From NCBI RefSeq assembly GCF_005222485.1, contig NZ_CP029078.1, positions 1,426,001 to 1,490,000 of the forward strand: DNA of 64,000 nucleotides, read 5' to 3'. The translations under genes and the position numbers were made by a program. The notes beneath the pieces were generated by a model. The model made no database searches and had not been told where the DNA came from. It saw only the letters and a program-made list of their open reading frames with translations. Below, piece after piece: positions 23,114 through 31,820 of this stretch (position 1 is its first letter; each line of letters opens with the position of its first letter). This stretch comes from Streptomyces griseoviridis. GTDB lineage: Bacteria > Actinomycetota > Actinomycetes > Streptomycetales > Streptomycetaceae.

Positions 23114-24652
23114 ATGCTGCTCTCCCGGCTGGCCCAGGTGTCCCAGGAGGTCGCCGCCACGTCGGCGCGGTCCCGCAAGACCGCGCTGCTCGCCGAGCTG
23201 TTCAGGGACGCCGACGCGGACGACGTGCCGATCGTCATCCCGTACCTCGCGGGCAGGCTGCCGCAGGGCCGCCTCGGCATCGGCTGGAAGGTGCTCGGCA
23301 GACCCGTCCCGCCCGCACCTGAGCCCACCCTGACGGTGCGCGGCACCGACGCGCGGCTGACCGCGCTCGGCCAGGTCTCGGGCGCCGGGTCGCAGGCCGA
23401 ACGGGCGCGGCTGGTCGAGGAGTTGATGGGCGCGGCGACCGCCGGCGAACAGCGGTTCCTGCTCGGCCTGCTCACCGGTGAGGTGCGCCAGGGCGCCCTG
23501 GACGCCGTCGCGGTGGAGGGGCTGGCCCAGGCCACCGGGGCGCCCGCCGCCGAGGTGCGGCGGGCGGTGATGCTGGCGGGCTCGCTCCAGGCGGTGGCGC
23601 GGGCGCTGCTCGCGGACGGCCCGCCCGCCCTCGAACGGTTCCGGCTCACCGTCGGCCGGCCGGTGCAGCCGATGCTCGCGCAGAGCGCGTCCTCGGTCGC
23701 CGAGGCCGTCGGCAGGCTCGGGGGGTGCGCGGTGGAGGAGAAGCTCGACGGCATCCGGGTCCAGGTGCACCGGGACGGCGACACGGTCCGCGTCTACACC
23801 CGCACCCTCGACGACATCACCGACCGGCTCCCCGAAGTGACGGCGGCGGCACGGGAGTTGGCGGGCGAGCGGTTCATCCTCGACGGCGAGGTGATCTCGT
23901 TCGACGCGGCCGGGCGGCCCCGCTCCTTCCAGGAGACCGCGGGGCGGGTCGGCTCCCGCGTGGACGTGCCGGCGGCGGCCGGCGCGGTGCCCGTCTCCCC
24001 CGTCTTCTTCGACGTCCTGTCCGTCGACGGCCGCGACCTGCTGGATCTGCCGTTCGCCGAGCGCCACACGGAGCTGGCCCGGCTGGTGCCCGGCGAGATG
24101 CGGGTACGGCGGCTGGCGGCCACCGGGCCCCAGGACGTGCCGGACGCCGAACGGTTCCTCGCCGACAGCCTGGCGCGCGGCCACGAGGGCGTCGTGGTGA
24201 AGGGGCTCGACGCGCCCTACAGCGCGGGCCGCAGGGGCGCGTCCTGGCTGAAGGTCAAGCCCGTGCACACCCTCGACCTGGTGGTGCTGGCCGCCGAGTG
24301 GGGCCACGGCCGGCGCACCGGACGGCTCTCCAACCTGCACCTCGGCGCCCGCGCGGACGACGGCTCGTTCGTGATGCTCGGCAAGACCTTCAAGGGCATG
24401 ACGGACGCGACGCTCGCCTGGCAGACCGAGCGCCTCCAGGAGCTTGCCGTGCGGGACGACGGGCACGTGGTGCGGGTCCGCCCCGAACTCGTCGTCGAGA
24501 TCGCCTACGACGGCCTCCAGCGCTCCACCCGCTACCCGGCGGGTGTCACGCTGCGCTTCGCGCGGCTGGTCCGCTACCGCGAGGACAAGCGGCCCGAGGA
24601 CGCCGACACGGTCGGTACGCTGCTCGCCGCCCACCCGGGGGTCCTGCCGTGA
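23114..24652 (+). CDS. ATP-dependent DNA ligase (LigB-type)
   Basis: A 512-aa ligase. The N-terminal helical DNA-binding domain (about 1-180) is followed by the nucleotidyltransferase domain: motif I CAVEEKLDGIRVQVH with adenylated Lys at residue 210, RFILDGEVISFD (motif III), FFDVLSVDGRDLL, EGVVVKGLDAPYSAGRRG (motif IV), and SWLKVKPVHTLDLVV (motif V). A C-terminal OB-fold domain follows. This three-domain layout matches actinobacterial LigB, which supplements the NAD-dependent essential ligase, probably in repair. The gene overlaps the NUDIX gene by GTGA. ATG at 23114 lies 29 bp after the flavoenzyme stop. Confidence 0.94.
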   Translation: MLLSRLAQVSQEVAATSARSRKTALLAELFRDADADDVPIVIPYLAGRLPQGRLGIGWKVLGRPVPPAPEPTLTVRGTDARLTALGQVSGAGSQAERARLVEELMGAATAGEQRFLLGLLTGEVRQGALDAVAVEGLAQATGAPAAEVRRAVMLAGSLQAVARALLADGPPALERFRLTVGRPVQPMLAQSASSVAEAVGRLGGCAVEEKLDGIRVQVHRDGDTVRVYTRTLDDITDRLPEVTAAARELAGERFILDGEVISFDAAGRPRSFQETAGRVGSRVDVPAAAGAVPVSPVFFDVLSVDGRDLLDLPFAERHTELARLVPGEMRVRRLAATGPQDVPDAERFLADSLARGHEGVVVKGLDAPYSAGRRGASWLKVKPVHTLDLVVLAAEWGHGRRTGRLSNLHLGARADDGSFVMLGKTFKGMTDATLAWQTERLQELAVRDDGHVVRVRPELVVEIAYDGLQRSTRYPAGVTLRFARLVRYREDKRPEDADTVGTLLAAHPGVLP

Positions 24653-25119
24653 CCGGGCGGCACAGCGCCGGCCTCCTGCTGCTGCGGCGCACCGGCGACG
24701 ACGGCCTCGAAGTGCTGCTCGGGCACATGGGCGGCCCGTTCTTCGCCCGGCGGGACGCGGGCGCGTGGACCGTGCCCAAGGGCGAGTACGAGCCGGGCGA
24801 GGAGTCGGCGTGGGACGCGGCCCGCCGGGAGTTCCGCGAGGAGCTGGGGCTCGCGCCGCCCGACGGTCCGGCGCTGCCGCTGGGCGAGGTCGTCCAGCGC
24901 GGCGGCAAGACCGTCACGGCCTGGGCGGTGGAGGCCGACCTCGACCCGGCGGCGGTCGTCCCCGGTACGTTCCGGATGGAGTGGCCGCCGAAGTCCGGGC
25001 GGCTCCAGGACTTCCCCGAGCTTGACCGGGTGGCCTGGTTCACGCCCGACCGGGCCCGCGAGGTGATCGTCACCGCGCAGGCGACGTTTCTCGACCGGCT
25101 GGCGGAGCACTCGCCCTGA
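24649..25119 (+). CDS. NUDIX hydrolase
   Basis: A 156-aa NUDIX protein. The Nudix box spans about residues 44-66 (GEYEPGEESAWDAARREFREE then LGL), with the RE and EExG residues intact; WTVPKGEYEPGE precedes it. GHMGGPFFARRDAGAWTVPKG is typical of a subgroup that I recall beside DNA ligases and related to bis(nucleosyl)-tetraphosphate hydrolases. The GTG start overlaps the ligase stop, so the two are co-translated. A nucleotide-sanitation or Ap4A-clearing role beside an AMP-using ligase is an attractive inference. Confidence 0.9.
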   Translation: MTGRHSAGLLLLRRTGDDGLEVLLGHMGGPFFARRDAGAWTVPKGEYEPGEESAWDAARREFREELGLAPPDGPALPLGEVVQRGGKTVTAWAVEADLDPAAVVPGTFRMEWPPKSGRLQDFPELDRVAWFTPDRAREVIVTAQATFLDRLAEHSP

Positions 25120-25195
25120 GCGGACCCGCACGCGTTGCGGCCCCCGGTGGCGCGCGGGAGGGTCGAGTGAACAGCCACGCTCCAGGAGGACGGCC

Positions 25196-26581
25196 ATGGC
25201 CATCGCGACGGTGAACCCGGCGACCGGCGAGACGCTCACCACGTTCGAGGCGCTCGACGAGCAGGAGCTGGAACGCAGGCTCCAGCTCGCCGAAGCCACC
25301 TTCCGCACCTACCGGACCACGTCGTTCGCCGACCGCGCCCGGCTGCTGAACCGGGCCGCCGACCTCCTCGACGAGGACCGCGAGGACGTCGCCCGCACGA
25401 TGACGACCGAGATGGGCAAACCGCTCGCGCAGGCCCGCGCGGAGGCCGCCAAGTGCGCGAAGGCGATGCGCTGGTACGCCGAGCACGCCGAGTCGCTGCT
25501 CGCCGACGAGGTGCCCGCCGAACGGGACGTGAAGGACTCGGGCGGCAGCCGCGCCCTGGTCCGCTGCCGGCCGCTCGGCCCTGTGCTCGCGGTGATGCCG
25601 TGGAACTTCCCGCTCTGGCAGGTGATGCGGTTCGCCGCGCCCGCCCTGATGGCCGGCAACGTGGGCCTGCTCAAACACGCCTCGAACGTGCCGCGCACCG
25701 CCCTCTGGCTGGAGGACCTGCTGCGCCGCGCGGGCTTCCCCGAGGGCTGCTTCCAGACCCTGCTGGTCGGGTCGGGCGCGATCGACGCGATCCTGCGCGA
25801 CGACCGGGTCAAGGCGGCCACCCTGACCGGCAGCGAGCCGGCGGGACGCGCGGTCGCCGCCACCGCCGGCGAGATGATCAAGAAGACGGTGCTCGAGCTG
25901 GGCGGCAGCGACCCGTTCGTGGTGATGCCCTCGGCCGACCTCGACCGGGCCGCCGAGACCGCCGTCACCGCGCGGGTGCAGAACAACGGCCAGTCGTGCA
26001 TCGCCGCCAAGCGGTTCATCGTCCACGCCGACGTCTACGACGCGTTCGTCGAGCGGTTCGTGGCGGGCATGGCGGCGCTCACCGTCGGTGACCCGATGGC
26101 GGAGGGCACGGACGTCGGACCGCTCGCCAGCGAGCAGGGGCGGGCCGATCTGGAGGAGCTGGTCGACGACGCCAGGCGCGGCGGCGCCGACGTGCTGTGC
26201 GGCGGCGAACGGCCGGACAGGCCCGGCTGGTGGTACCCGCCGACCGTGCTGGCCGGCATCACCCGGGAGATGCGCATCCACCGCGAGGAGGCCTTCGGGC
26301 CCGTCGCCACCCTGTACCGCGCCGGTGACCTGGACGAGGCCGTCCTGATCGCCAACGACTCGCCGTTCGGGCTGAGTTCCAACGTGTGGACGCGTCAGGA
26401 GGCCGAGGTGGAGCGGTTCGTGCGGGACCTGGAGGCGGGCGGGGTCTTCGTCAACGGGATGACCGCCTCCCATCCGGCGTTCCCGTTCGGCGGGGTCAAG
26501 CGGTCCGGGTACGGACGCGAACTGGCCGGGCAGGGAATCCGCGAGTTCTGCAACATCACCACCGTTTGGCACGGTGCGTGA
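25196..26581 (+). CDS. NAD(P)-dependent succinate-semialdehyde dehydrogenase
   Basis: A 461-aa aldehyde dehydrogenase of the short GabD/Sad type. Seen: VNPATGETLTTFEALDEQEL start, VLAVMPWNFPLWQVMRFAAP, TLTGSEPAGRAV (nucleotide site), catalytic Glu234 in KKTVLELGGSDPFVV and nucleophile Cys268 in ARVQNNGQSCIAAKRFIVH, and C-terminal FPFGGVKRSGYGRELAGQG. It oxidises succinate semialdehyde to succinate at the end of GABA or polyamine breakdown. ATG at 25196 follows AGGAGGACGGCC. Monocistronic or with the DUF6213 gene 25 bp downstream. Substrate by family resemblance. Confidence 0.9.
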   Translation: MAIATVNPATGETLTTFEALDEQELERRLQLAEATFRTYRTTSFADRARLLNRAADLLDEDREDVARTMTTEMGKPLAQARAEAAKCAKAMRWYAEHAESLLADEVPAERDVKDSGGSRALVRCRPLGPVLAVMPWNFPLWQVMRFAAPALMAGNVGLLKHASNVPRTALWLEDLLRRAGFPEGCFQTLLVGSGAIDAILRDDRVKAATLTGSEPAGRAVAATAGEMIKKTVLELGGSDPFVVMPSADLDRAAETAVTARVQNNGQSCIAAKRFIVHADVYDAFVERFVAGMAALTVGDPMAEGTDVGPLASEQGRADLEELVDDARRGGADVLCGGERPDRPGWWYPPTVLAGITREMRIHREEAFGPVATLYRAGDLDEAVLIANDSPFGLSSNVWTRQEAEVERFVRDLEAGGVFVNGMTASHPAFPFGGVKRSGYGRELAGQGIREFCNITTVWHGA

Positions 26582-26606
26582 GCGCGGCGCGGATACCATC
26601 CCGTCT

Positions 26607-26843
26607 GTGAACCGCGAAGTGACTCTCCCCCTGATCGTCGACGACCGCGGGACCTTGCAGGTGACTGCCGCCGACGTGAGCAAGCTGCTGCGCACGGTGG
26701 GTGCCAGGTGGCTGCATCTGGTGGAGGCCGGGGAGGGCGGGCTCGACGAGGACACGGTGGCCGCGCTGACCATCGAGCTCGCCAAGCTCGCCGACCGCAT
26801 CGACGTGGCGTGCATCGCCCACAGCAGCGGCGGCACGTCCTGA
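26607..26843 (+). CDS. DUF6213 family small protein
   Basis: A 78-aa cytoplasmic protein, VNREVTLPLIVDDRGTLQVT at the start and RWLHLVEAGEGGLDEDTVAA in the middle, with no membrane segment. I recognise it as a small actinobacterial family (DUF6213) that accompanies this aldehyde dehydrogenase. GTG at 26607 is the best start, with a weak ribosome-binding site. It ends 15 bp before the convergent TenA-like gene. Function unknown. Confidence 0.75.
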   Translation: MNREVTLPLIVDDRGTLQVTAADVSKLLRTVGARWLHLVEAGEGGLDEDTVAALTIELAKLADRIDVACIAHSSGGTS

Positions 26844-26858
26844 CGGCTGCCGTCCGGA

Positions 26859-27521
26859 TCACGCCGTCTGGAGCAGGGTGTCCCAGAACAGCGCCTCGTA
26901 GCTCTGGAGCAGGCCGCCGTAGGTGTGCGCCAGGTGGGTGTCGAGGCGGCCCGTCGCCAGCCCCGCGCCGACCGCCGCCGTGGCGCTCTCGTCGAGGTCG
27001 GGGGCCGGGCGGGCGAAGAAGTCGAAGAACGCGCACGCCTCGGCGGTGAAGCCGTAGTGGGTGCGCAGGGCGGCGCCGATGGTCGCGCAGTAGCCGCCCC
27101 ACGCGGAGAAGTTCACGGTGATCGCCAGCACCGCGTCGGTCGGTGACGCGTTCAGGGCCAGCCAGGACACGTACGCCGGGTAGGCCTGGCAGCCCGGCCT
27201 CGGGCGGTGGGCCCTGGACCGGGCCTCGTCGACGCCGCAGGCCGCCGCGAAGGCCGCCAGGTGCCCCCGGGCCAGCTCCTCGCCGCCGGCCAGCAGACGG
27301 AAGTAGGCGGCCGCCTCCGGTTCCTCCGCGGCGCGTTGCTCCAGATGGAGGAAGGCGCGCCGATCCGCGTCGATCACCCACCGCTGTTCCAGGGCCAACG
27401 CCTGGAGCACGGCGGGGCCCGCCGCGCCCCGGGCGATGAGCGGCACCAGGCGGTTGGCCCCGGGATCGGGCGCCAGCTCGGCGACGGTCGTGTCCAGCAG
27501 TTCCGCGGCGGTGTGCGCCAT
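26859..27521 (-). CDS. TenA/haem-oxygenase-fold protein
   Basis: A 220-aa all-helical protein resembling the TenA/PqqC/haem-oxygenase superfamily: AVLQALALEQRWVIDADRRAF near residue 40, EPEAAAYFRLLAGGEELARG, a central ALNASPTDAVLAITVNFSAW, and C-terminal ESYEALFWDTLLQ-like helices (LLQSYEALFWDTLLQTA). No thiamine genes are adjacent, so a true thiaminase role is not indicated; members also act as diiron oxidases in secondary metabolism. ATG at 27519-27521 follows ACGGAGGACGCG. It is divergent from rppA, which makes a link to the THN cluster possible but unproven. Confidence 0.75.
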   Translation of the reverse strand: MAHTAAELLDTTVAELAPDPGANRLVPLIARGAAGPAVLQALALEQRWVIDADRRAFLHLEQRAAEEPEAAAYFRLLAGGEELARGHLAAFAAACGVDEARSRAHRPRPGCQAYPAYVSWLALNASPTDAVLAITVNFSAWGGYCATIGAALRTHYGFTAEACAFFDFFARPAPDLDESATAAVGAGLATGRLDTHLAHTYGGLLQSYEALFWDTLLQTA

Positions 27522-27635
27522 CGCGTCCTCCGTCGTTCCGGATGAGGGGCCTCCCCCTTCGACCCTGGCACGGCGTCCCCGAGACGGAGTAGTCCGGCGC
27601 GAGATCGTCGCCCCGGCGGGTGATCGTGGAATCCA

Positions 27636-27663
27636 CCACCTTCTGAGGTGAGCCACCTTCTGA
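27636..27663. repeat. 11-bp direct repeat upstream of rppA
   Basis: CCACCTTCTGA occurs at 27636-27646 and 27653-27663, 17 bp apart, within the divergent region of the TenA-like gene and rppA, ending 44 bp before the rppA ATG. Possible activator or repressor site, or part of the core promoter; no regulator gene is adjacent. Confidence 0.5.
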
Positions 27664-27707
27664 CCGGCGGGCGCAGGCCCTCCGGAAGGCGAAAGCAGGC
27701 ATGGTTC

Positions 27708-28769
27708 ATGGCGACTTTGTGCAGACCCTCGGTGTCCGTCCCGGAGCACGTGATCACGATGGAACAGACGCTGGAGCTGGCGCGCTCCCGGCACGCCGAC
27801 CATCCCCAGCTCCCGCTGGCCCTCCGGCTGATCGCGAACACCGGAGTACGCACCCGGCACATCGTGCAGCCGATCGAGGAGACCCTGAGACACCCCGGCT
27901 TCGAGCAGCGCAACAAGCTCTACCAGGCCGAGGCGAAGGCCCGGGTGCCGTCCGTCATCCAACGGGCGCTCGACGACGCCGAGCTGCTCACCGGCGACAT
28001 CGACGTGATCATCTACGTCTCGTGCACGGGCTTCATGATGCCCTCGCTGACGGCCTGGCTGATCAACGAGATGGACTTCGACAGCACCACCCGGCAGCTG
28101 CCCATCGCCCAGCTCGGCTGCGCGGCGGGCGGCGCGGCGATCAACCGGGCCCACGACTTCTGCACCGCCTACCCGGAGGCGAACGCGCTCATCGTGGCCT
28201 GCGAGTTCTGCTCGCTGTGCTACCAGCCCACCGACCTCAACATCGGCTCGCTGCTCTCCAACGGCCTCTTCGGCGACGGTGTCGCGGCGGCCGTGGTGCG
28301 CGGGCGCGGCGGCGAGGGCATCGACCTGGAGCGCAACGGCTCCTACCTGATCCCCAAGACCGAGGACTGGATCGCCTACGACGTGCGGGCCACCGGCTTC
28401 CACTTCCTGCTGGACAAGCGGGTGCCCGCCACCATGGAGCCGCTCGCCCCCGCCCTCCAGGACCTGGCGGCGCTGCACGGCTGGGACGCCGCCGACCTGG
28501 ACTTCTACATAGTCCACGCGGGCGGGCCCCGCATCCTCGACGACCTGAGCAAGTTCCTGAAGGTCGACCCGCACGCCTTCCGCTTCAGCCGGGCCACGCT
28601 CACCGAGTACGGCAACATCGCCAGCGCCGTCGTCCTGGACGCGCTGCGCAGGCTGTTCGACGAGGGCGGCGTCCAGCACCGGGCGCGCGGGCTGCTCGCC
28701 GGGTTCGGACCCGGTATCACCGCCGAGATGGCCCTGGGCCGCTGGCGCACGGACGACGAAACGACGTGA
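27708..28769 (+). CDS. rppA: type III polyketide synthase, 1,3,6,8-tetrahydroxynaphthalene synthase
   Basis: A 353-aa homodimeric type III PKS that condenses five malonyl-CoA into 1,3,6,8-tetrahydroxynaphthalene (THN). The N-terminus MATLCRPSVSVPEHVITM is characteristic of RppA. Catalytic Cys138 lies in LPIAQLGCAAGGAAINRAHD, matching the known position; the His and Asn appear in FYIVHAGGPRILDDL and SRATLTEYGNIASAVV. C-terminal GFGPGITAEMALG is the family signature. The CEFCSLCYQPTD stretch is also typical. ATG at 27708 is chosen by homology because the preceding Shine-Dalgarno is weak. First gene of the rppA-P450-cupin unit; the product is oxidised to flaviolin and melanin-like pigment that protects against light and oxidants. 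Confidence 0.96.
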   Translation: MATLCRPSVSVPEHVITMEQTLELARSRHADHPQLPLALRLIANTGVRTRHIVQPIEETLRHPGFEQRNKLYQAEAKARVPSVIQRALDDAELLTGDIDVIIYVSCTGFMMPSLTAWLINEMDFDSTTRQLPIAQLGCAAGGAAINRAHDFCTAYPEANALIVACEFCSLCYQPTDLNIGSLLSNGLFGDGVAAAVVRGRGGEGIDLERNGSYLIPKTEDWIAYDVRATGFHFLLDKRVPATMEPLAPALQDLAALHGWDAADLDFYIVHAGGPRILDDLSKFLKVDPHAFRFSRATLTEYGNIASAVVLDALRRLFDEGGVQHRARGLLAGFGPGITAEMALGRWRTDDETT

Positions 28770-28770
28770 C

Positions 28771-29988
28771 ATGACCGAAGAGACGATCACCGACACCACC
28801 CTGCCCCCGGTCCGGCCCTGGCCGGCCCTCGATCTGACCGGCGTCGACTTCGACCCGGTCCTCACCGAGCTGATGCGCGAGGGTCCCGTCACCCGCGTCC
28901 AGCTCCCCAACGGCGAGGGCTGGGCCTGGCTGGTCACCCGCTACGACGACGTCAGGACGGTGGCCAACGACCCGCGCTTCAGCCGCGAGGCCGTCATGGA
29001 CCGGCCCGTCACCCGGCTCGCCCCGCACTTCATCCCGCAGCGGGGCGCGGTCGGCTTCCTCGACCCGCCCGACCACACCCGGCTGCGCCGCACGGTCGCC
29101 GCCGCGTTCACGGCGCGCGGCGTGGAGCGGGTCAGGGAGAGATCCCGGGCGCTGCTCGACGAACTGGTCGACGAACTCCTCCAGGACGGCCCGCCCGCCG
29201 ACCTGACGGCGACCGTCCTCAGCCCGTTCCCGATCGCGGTGATCTGCGAGCTGATGGGGGTGCCGGCCGCCGACCGGCACTCCATGCACGTCTGGACGCA
29301 GCTGATCCTGTCGTCCTCGCACGGCGCCGACGTCAGCGAGCGGGCCAAACGCGAGATGGGCGCCTACTTCGCCGATCTGATCGGGCTGCGGGAGGGCGCC
29401 ACGGGCGAGGACGTCACCTCGCTGCTCGGCGCGGCCGTCGGGCGCGAGGAGGTGACCCTCGACGAGGCGGTGGGCCTCGCGGTGCTGCTCCAGATCGGCG
29501 GCGAGGCGGTCACCAACAACAGCGGCCAGATGTTCTACCTGCTGCTCACCCGGCCCGATCTGGTCGAACGGCTGCGCGCCGAACCGGGGATCAGGCCGAG
29601 GGCCATCGACGAACTGCTGCGGTTCGTCCCGCACCGCAACGCGGTCGGGCTGTCCCGCATCGCCCTGGAGGACGTGGAGATCAGGGGCGTGACGATCCGC
29701 GAGGGCGACCCGATCTATGTGTCGTACCTGGCGGCCAACCGAGACCCCGAGGTCTTCCCCGACCCGGAGACGATCGACTTCGCGCGCGACCCCAACCCGC
29801 ACGTGTCGTTCGGCTTCGGACCGCACTACTGCCCCGGCGGCATGCTGGCCAGGCTGGAGTCGGAGCTGCTCGTCGACGTGCTCCTGGAACGCGTCCCGGG
29901 GCTGCGGCTCGCCGTGCCCGCGCACGAAGTGCCGTTCCGCAAGGGCGCGTTGATCCGGGGACCCGAGGCCCTGCCGGTGACGTGGTGA
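28771..29988 (+). CDS. cytochrome P450, CYP158-type (biflaviolin synthase)
   Basis: A 405-aa class I bacterial P450. The haem-binding motif HVSFGFGPHYCPGGMLAR has the axial Cys at residue 354; the ExxR motif is AIDELLRF with the Arg before FVPHRNAVG. The I helix reads LLQIGGEAVTNNSGQMFYLL and lacks the usual oxygen-activating Thr after the AG(x)xT core, the same peculiarity known for CYP158A2. It begins one base after the rppA stop, so expression is coupled. By comparison with the S. coelicolor rppA-linked enzyme it should couple flaviolin units by C-C bond formation. Electron partners (ferredoxin and reductase) are not encoded here. Confidence 0.92.
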   Translation: MTEETITDTTLPPVRPWPALDLTGVDFDPVLTELMREGPVTRVQLPNGEGWAWLVTRYDDVRTVANDPRFSREAVMDRPVTRLAPHFIPQRGAVGFLDPPDHTRLRRTVAAAFTARGVERVRERSRALLDELVDELLQDGPPADLTATVLSPFPIAVICELMGVPAADRHSMHVWTQLILSSSHGADVSERAKREMGAYFADLIGLREGATGEDVTSLLGAAVGREEVTLDEAVGLAVLLQIGGEAVTNNSGQMFYLLLTRPDLVERLRAEPGIRPRAIDELLRFVPHRNAVGLSRIALEDVEIRGVTIREGDPIYVSYLAANRDPEVFPDPETIDFARDPNPHVSFGFGPHYCPGGMLARLESELLVDVLLERVPGLRLAVPAHEVPFRKGALIRGPEALPVTW

Positions 29989-29995
29989 GCGGGCG

Positions 29996-30520
29996 GTGAC
30001 CGCGACCGAGGGGCTGCTGGTGCCGCCGGGGCACGGCAGGGTGGTCCAGACCCCGGCCCAGCGGGTGACGTTCAAGGTGACCGGCGCGCACTCCCGGACG
30101 GCCTCCGCCTTCGAGGTGGAGGTACCGCCGGGGTTCGACGTCGGCGCCCATGTGCACGCCCGCAGCGAGGAGTTGTTCTATGTGCTGGAGGGCGAGCTGG
30201 ACGTGCTCGCCTTCGAGCCGCTGGTGCGGACCCCGGACAACTGGCAGCGCTGGGAGTCGGGTTCGGGCACCCGGGTGGTGCGGGCGACGCCCGGCACGGT
30301 CATCGTCGTCCCGCCGGGCTGTCCGCACGCGTTCGCCAATCCGACGGACACCCCGGCGAAGATGTTCTTCCAGGCGTCGCCGCCGCCGGACCACGAGCGC
30401 TACTTCGAGGAGCTGCTGGAGATCCTGCGCGGCGGCGGCCCGCCCGACCACGAGGCGATCGAGGCCCTGCGGGCGCGCTACGACATCGAGCAGCTGACGC
30501 CGTTGCGGCACGCGCCCTGA
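29996..30520 (+). CDS. momA: cupin quinone-forming monooxygenase, MomA-like
   Basis: A 174-aa single-domain cupin. Motif 1 is VPPGFDVGAHVHARSEELFY followed by VLEGELDV (His, His, Glu ligands); motif 2 is GTVIVVPPGCPHAFANPTDT. A C-terminal helix with PPDHERYFEELLEIL follows. Its position directly behind rppA and the CYP158-type gene matches the cupin monooxygenase that oxidises THN to flaviolin in other Streptomyces. GTG at 29996 lies 7 bp after the P450 stop. Completes a three-enzyme route: malonyl-CoA to THN to flaviolin to flaviolin dimers. Confidence 0.85.
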   Translation: MTATEGLLVPPGHGRVVQTPAQRVTFKVTGAHSRTASAFEVEVPPGFDVGAHVHARSEELFYVLEGELDVLAFEPLVRTPDNWQRWESGSGTRVVRATPGTVIVVPPGCPHAFANPTDTPAKMFFQASPPPDHERYFEELLEILRGGGPPDHEAIEALRARYDIEQLTPLRHAP

Positions 30521-30525
30521 AGGGA

Positions 30526-30564
30526 GCGGGGGCGGGCCGTCCCGCGTGGACCGACCCGCCCCGC
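30526..30564. terminator. bidirectional hairpin terminator
   Basis: GCGGGGGCGGG (30526-30536) pairs with CCCGCCCCGC (30555-30564) with one bulged G, between the convergent ends of the cupin gene (30520) and the acyl-CoA dehydrogenase gene (30566). Confidence 0.6.
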
Positions 30565-30565
30565 G

Positions 30566-31792
30566 CTAGCGGATGTTCATCCCGGAGAGCGTCCGGGCGA
30601 TGACCAGCCGCTGGATCTCGCTGGTCCCCTCGAAGATGGTGTAGATCGCGGCGTCGCGGTGCATCCGCTCCACCGGGTACTCACGGGTGTATCCGTTGCC
30701 GCCGAGGATCTGGATCGCCTGCCCGGTGACCTTCTTCGCGGTCTCGCTGGCGAACAGCTTGGACATCGACCCCTCGGCCGCCGTGAACGGCTTGCCGTTG
30801 ATCGCCATCCAGGACGCCCGCCACACCAGGAGCCTGGCCGCGTCGACGGAGGTGCGCATGTCGGCGAGCTGGAAGGCGACGCCCTGGTTGTCGATGATGG
30901 GGCGCCCGAACTGCTCGCGGGTCTTGGCGTAGTCGAGGGCGACCTCGTAGGCGGCGCGCGCGGTGCCGACGGCCATCGCGCCGACGGCCGGACGGGACGC
31001 CTCGAAGGTGGCCATCGCCGCGTTCTTCACCCGCTCGCCGCCCGACCTGGCGCGCTCCCGGGCGCGGGCGAGCCGCTCGTCCAGCCGCTCCTTGCCCCCG
31101 AGGAGGCAGGAGCCGGGCACCCGCACGTCCTCGAGGACGACCTCGGCGGTGTGCGAGGCGCGGATGCCGTGCTTCTTGAACTTCTGGCCCTGGGAGAGTC
31201 CGGGGGTGCCGGGCGGCACGATGAAGGAGGCGTGGCCCTTGGAGCCGAGCTCCGGGTCGACGACGGCCACCACGACGTGGACGTTGGCGATGCCGCCGTT
31301 GGTGGCCCAGGTCTTGGTGCCGTTGAGCACCCACTCGTCCTTGGCCTGGTCGTAGACGGCGCGGGTGCGCAGCGAGGCGACGTCGGAGCCGGCGTCGGGC
31401 TCGGAGGAGCAGAAGGCGGCGACCTTGACGTCGTTCTGGTCGCCGTACATCTGGGGGATCCAGGTGCCGATCTGTTCCTCGGTGCCGTTGGCGAGGACGC
31501 CGACGGCGGCGAGGCCGGTGCCGACGATCGACAGGGCGATGCCCGCGTCGCCCCAGAACAGCTCCTCCATGGCCATCGGGATGCCGAGGCCGGTGGGGTC
31601 GAAGTACTGCTGGGCGTAGAAGTCGAGGGAGTAGATGCCTACCTTGGCGGCCTCCTGGATGACCGGCCAGGGGGTCTCCTCACGCTCGTCCCATTCGGCG
31701 GCCGCGGGGCGGATGACGTCGGCCGCGAAGCCGTGCAGCCAGTCCCTGACCTCCTTCTGTTCGTCGTTGAGCTCCATGGTGAACTCGGCCAT
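30566..31792 (-). CDS. acyl-CoA dehydrogenase
   Basis: A 408-aa FAD-dependent acyl-CoA dehydrogenase with all family landmarks: [21 protein letters not shown] (FAD loop, about 128-148), [57 protein letters not shown] and the catalytic EGTSE region [20 protein letters not shown]. Unlike the pair at 18-20 kb it is a complete homomeric enzyme. ATG at 31792 is divergent from the TetR gene; two palindromes lie between them. Probably short- to medium-chain or branched acyl-CoA oxidation under that regulator. Confidence 0.93.
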   Translation of the reverse strand: MAEFTMELNDEQKEVRDWLHGFAADVIRPAAAEWDEREETPWPVIQEAAKVGIYSLDFYAQQYFDPTGLGIPMAMEELFWGDAGIALSIVGTGLAAVGVLANGTEEQIGTWIPQMYGDQNDVKVAAFCSSEPDAGSDVASLRTRAVYDQAKDEWVLNGTKTWATNGGIANVHVVVAVVDPELGSKGHASFIVPPGTPGLSQGQKFKKHGIRASHTAEVVLEDVRVPGSCLLGGKERLDERLARARERARSGGERVKNAAMATFEASRPAVGAMAVGTARAAYEVALDYAKTREQFGRPIIDNQGVAFQLADMRTSVDAARLLVWRASWMAINGKPFTAAEGSMSKLFASETAKKVTGQAIQILGGNGYTREYPVERMHRDAAIYTIFEGTSEIQRLVIARTLSGMNIR

Positions 31793-31820
31793 GTCCCCTC
31801 CAGCGGCAGCGCACGTACAT

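Noticed and set aside
27648..27707. Longer N-terminus for RppA from an upstream start at 27648
   Set aside because: The added 20 residues are unrelated to RppA proteins, whose N-terminus matches MATLCRPSVSVPEHV exactly at the 27708 start.
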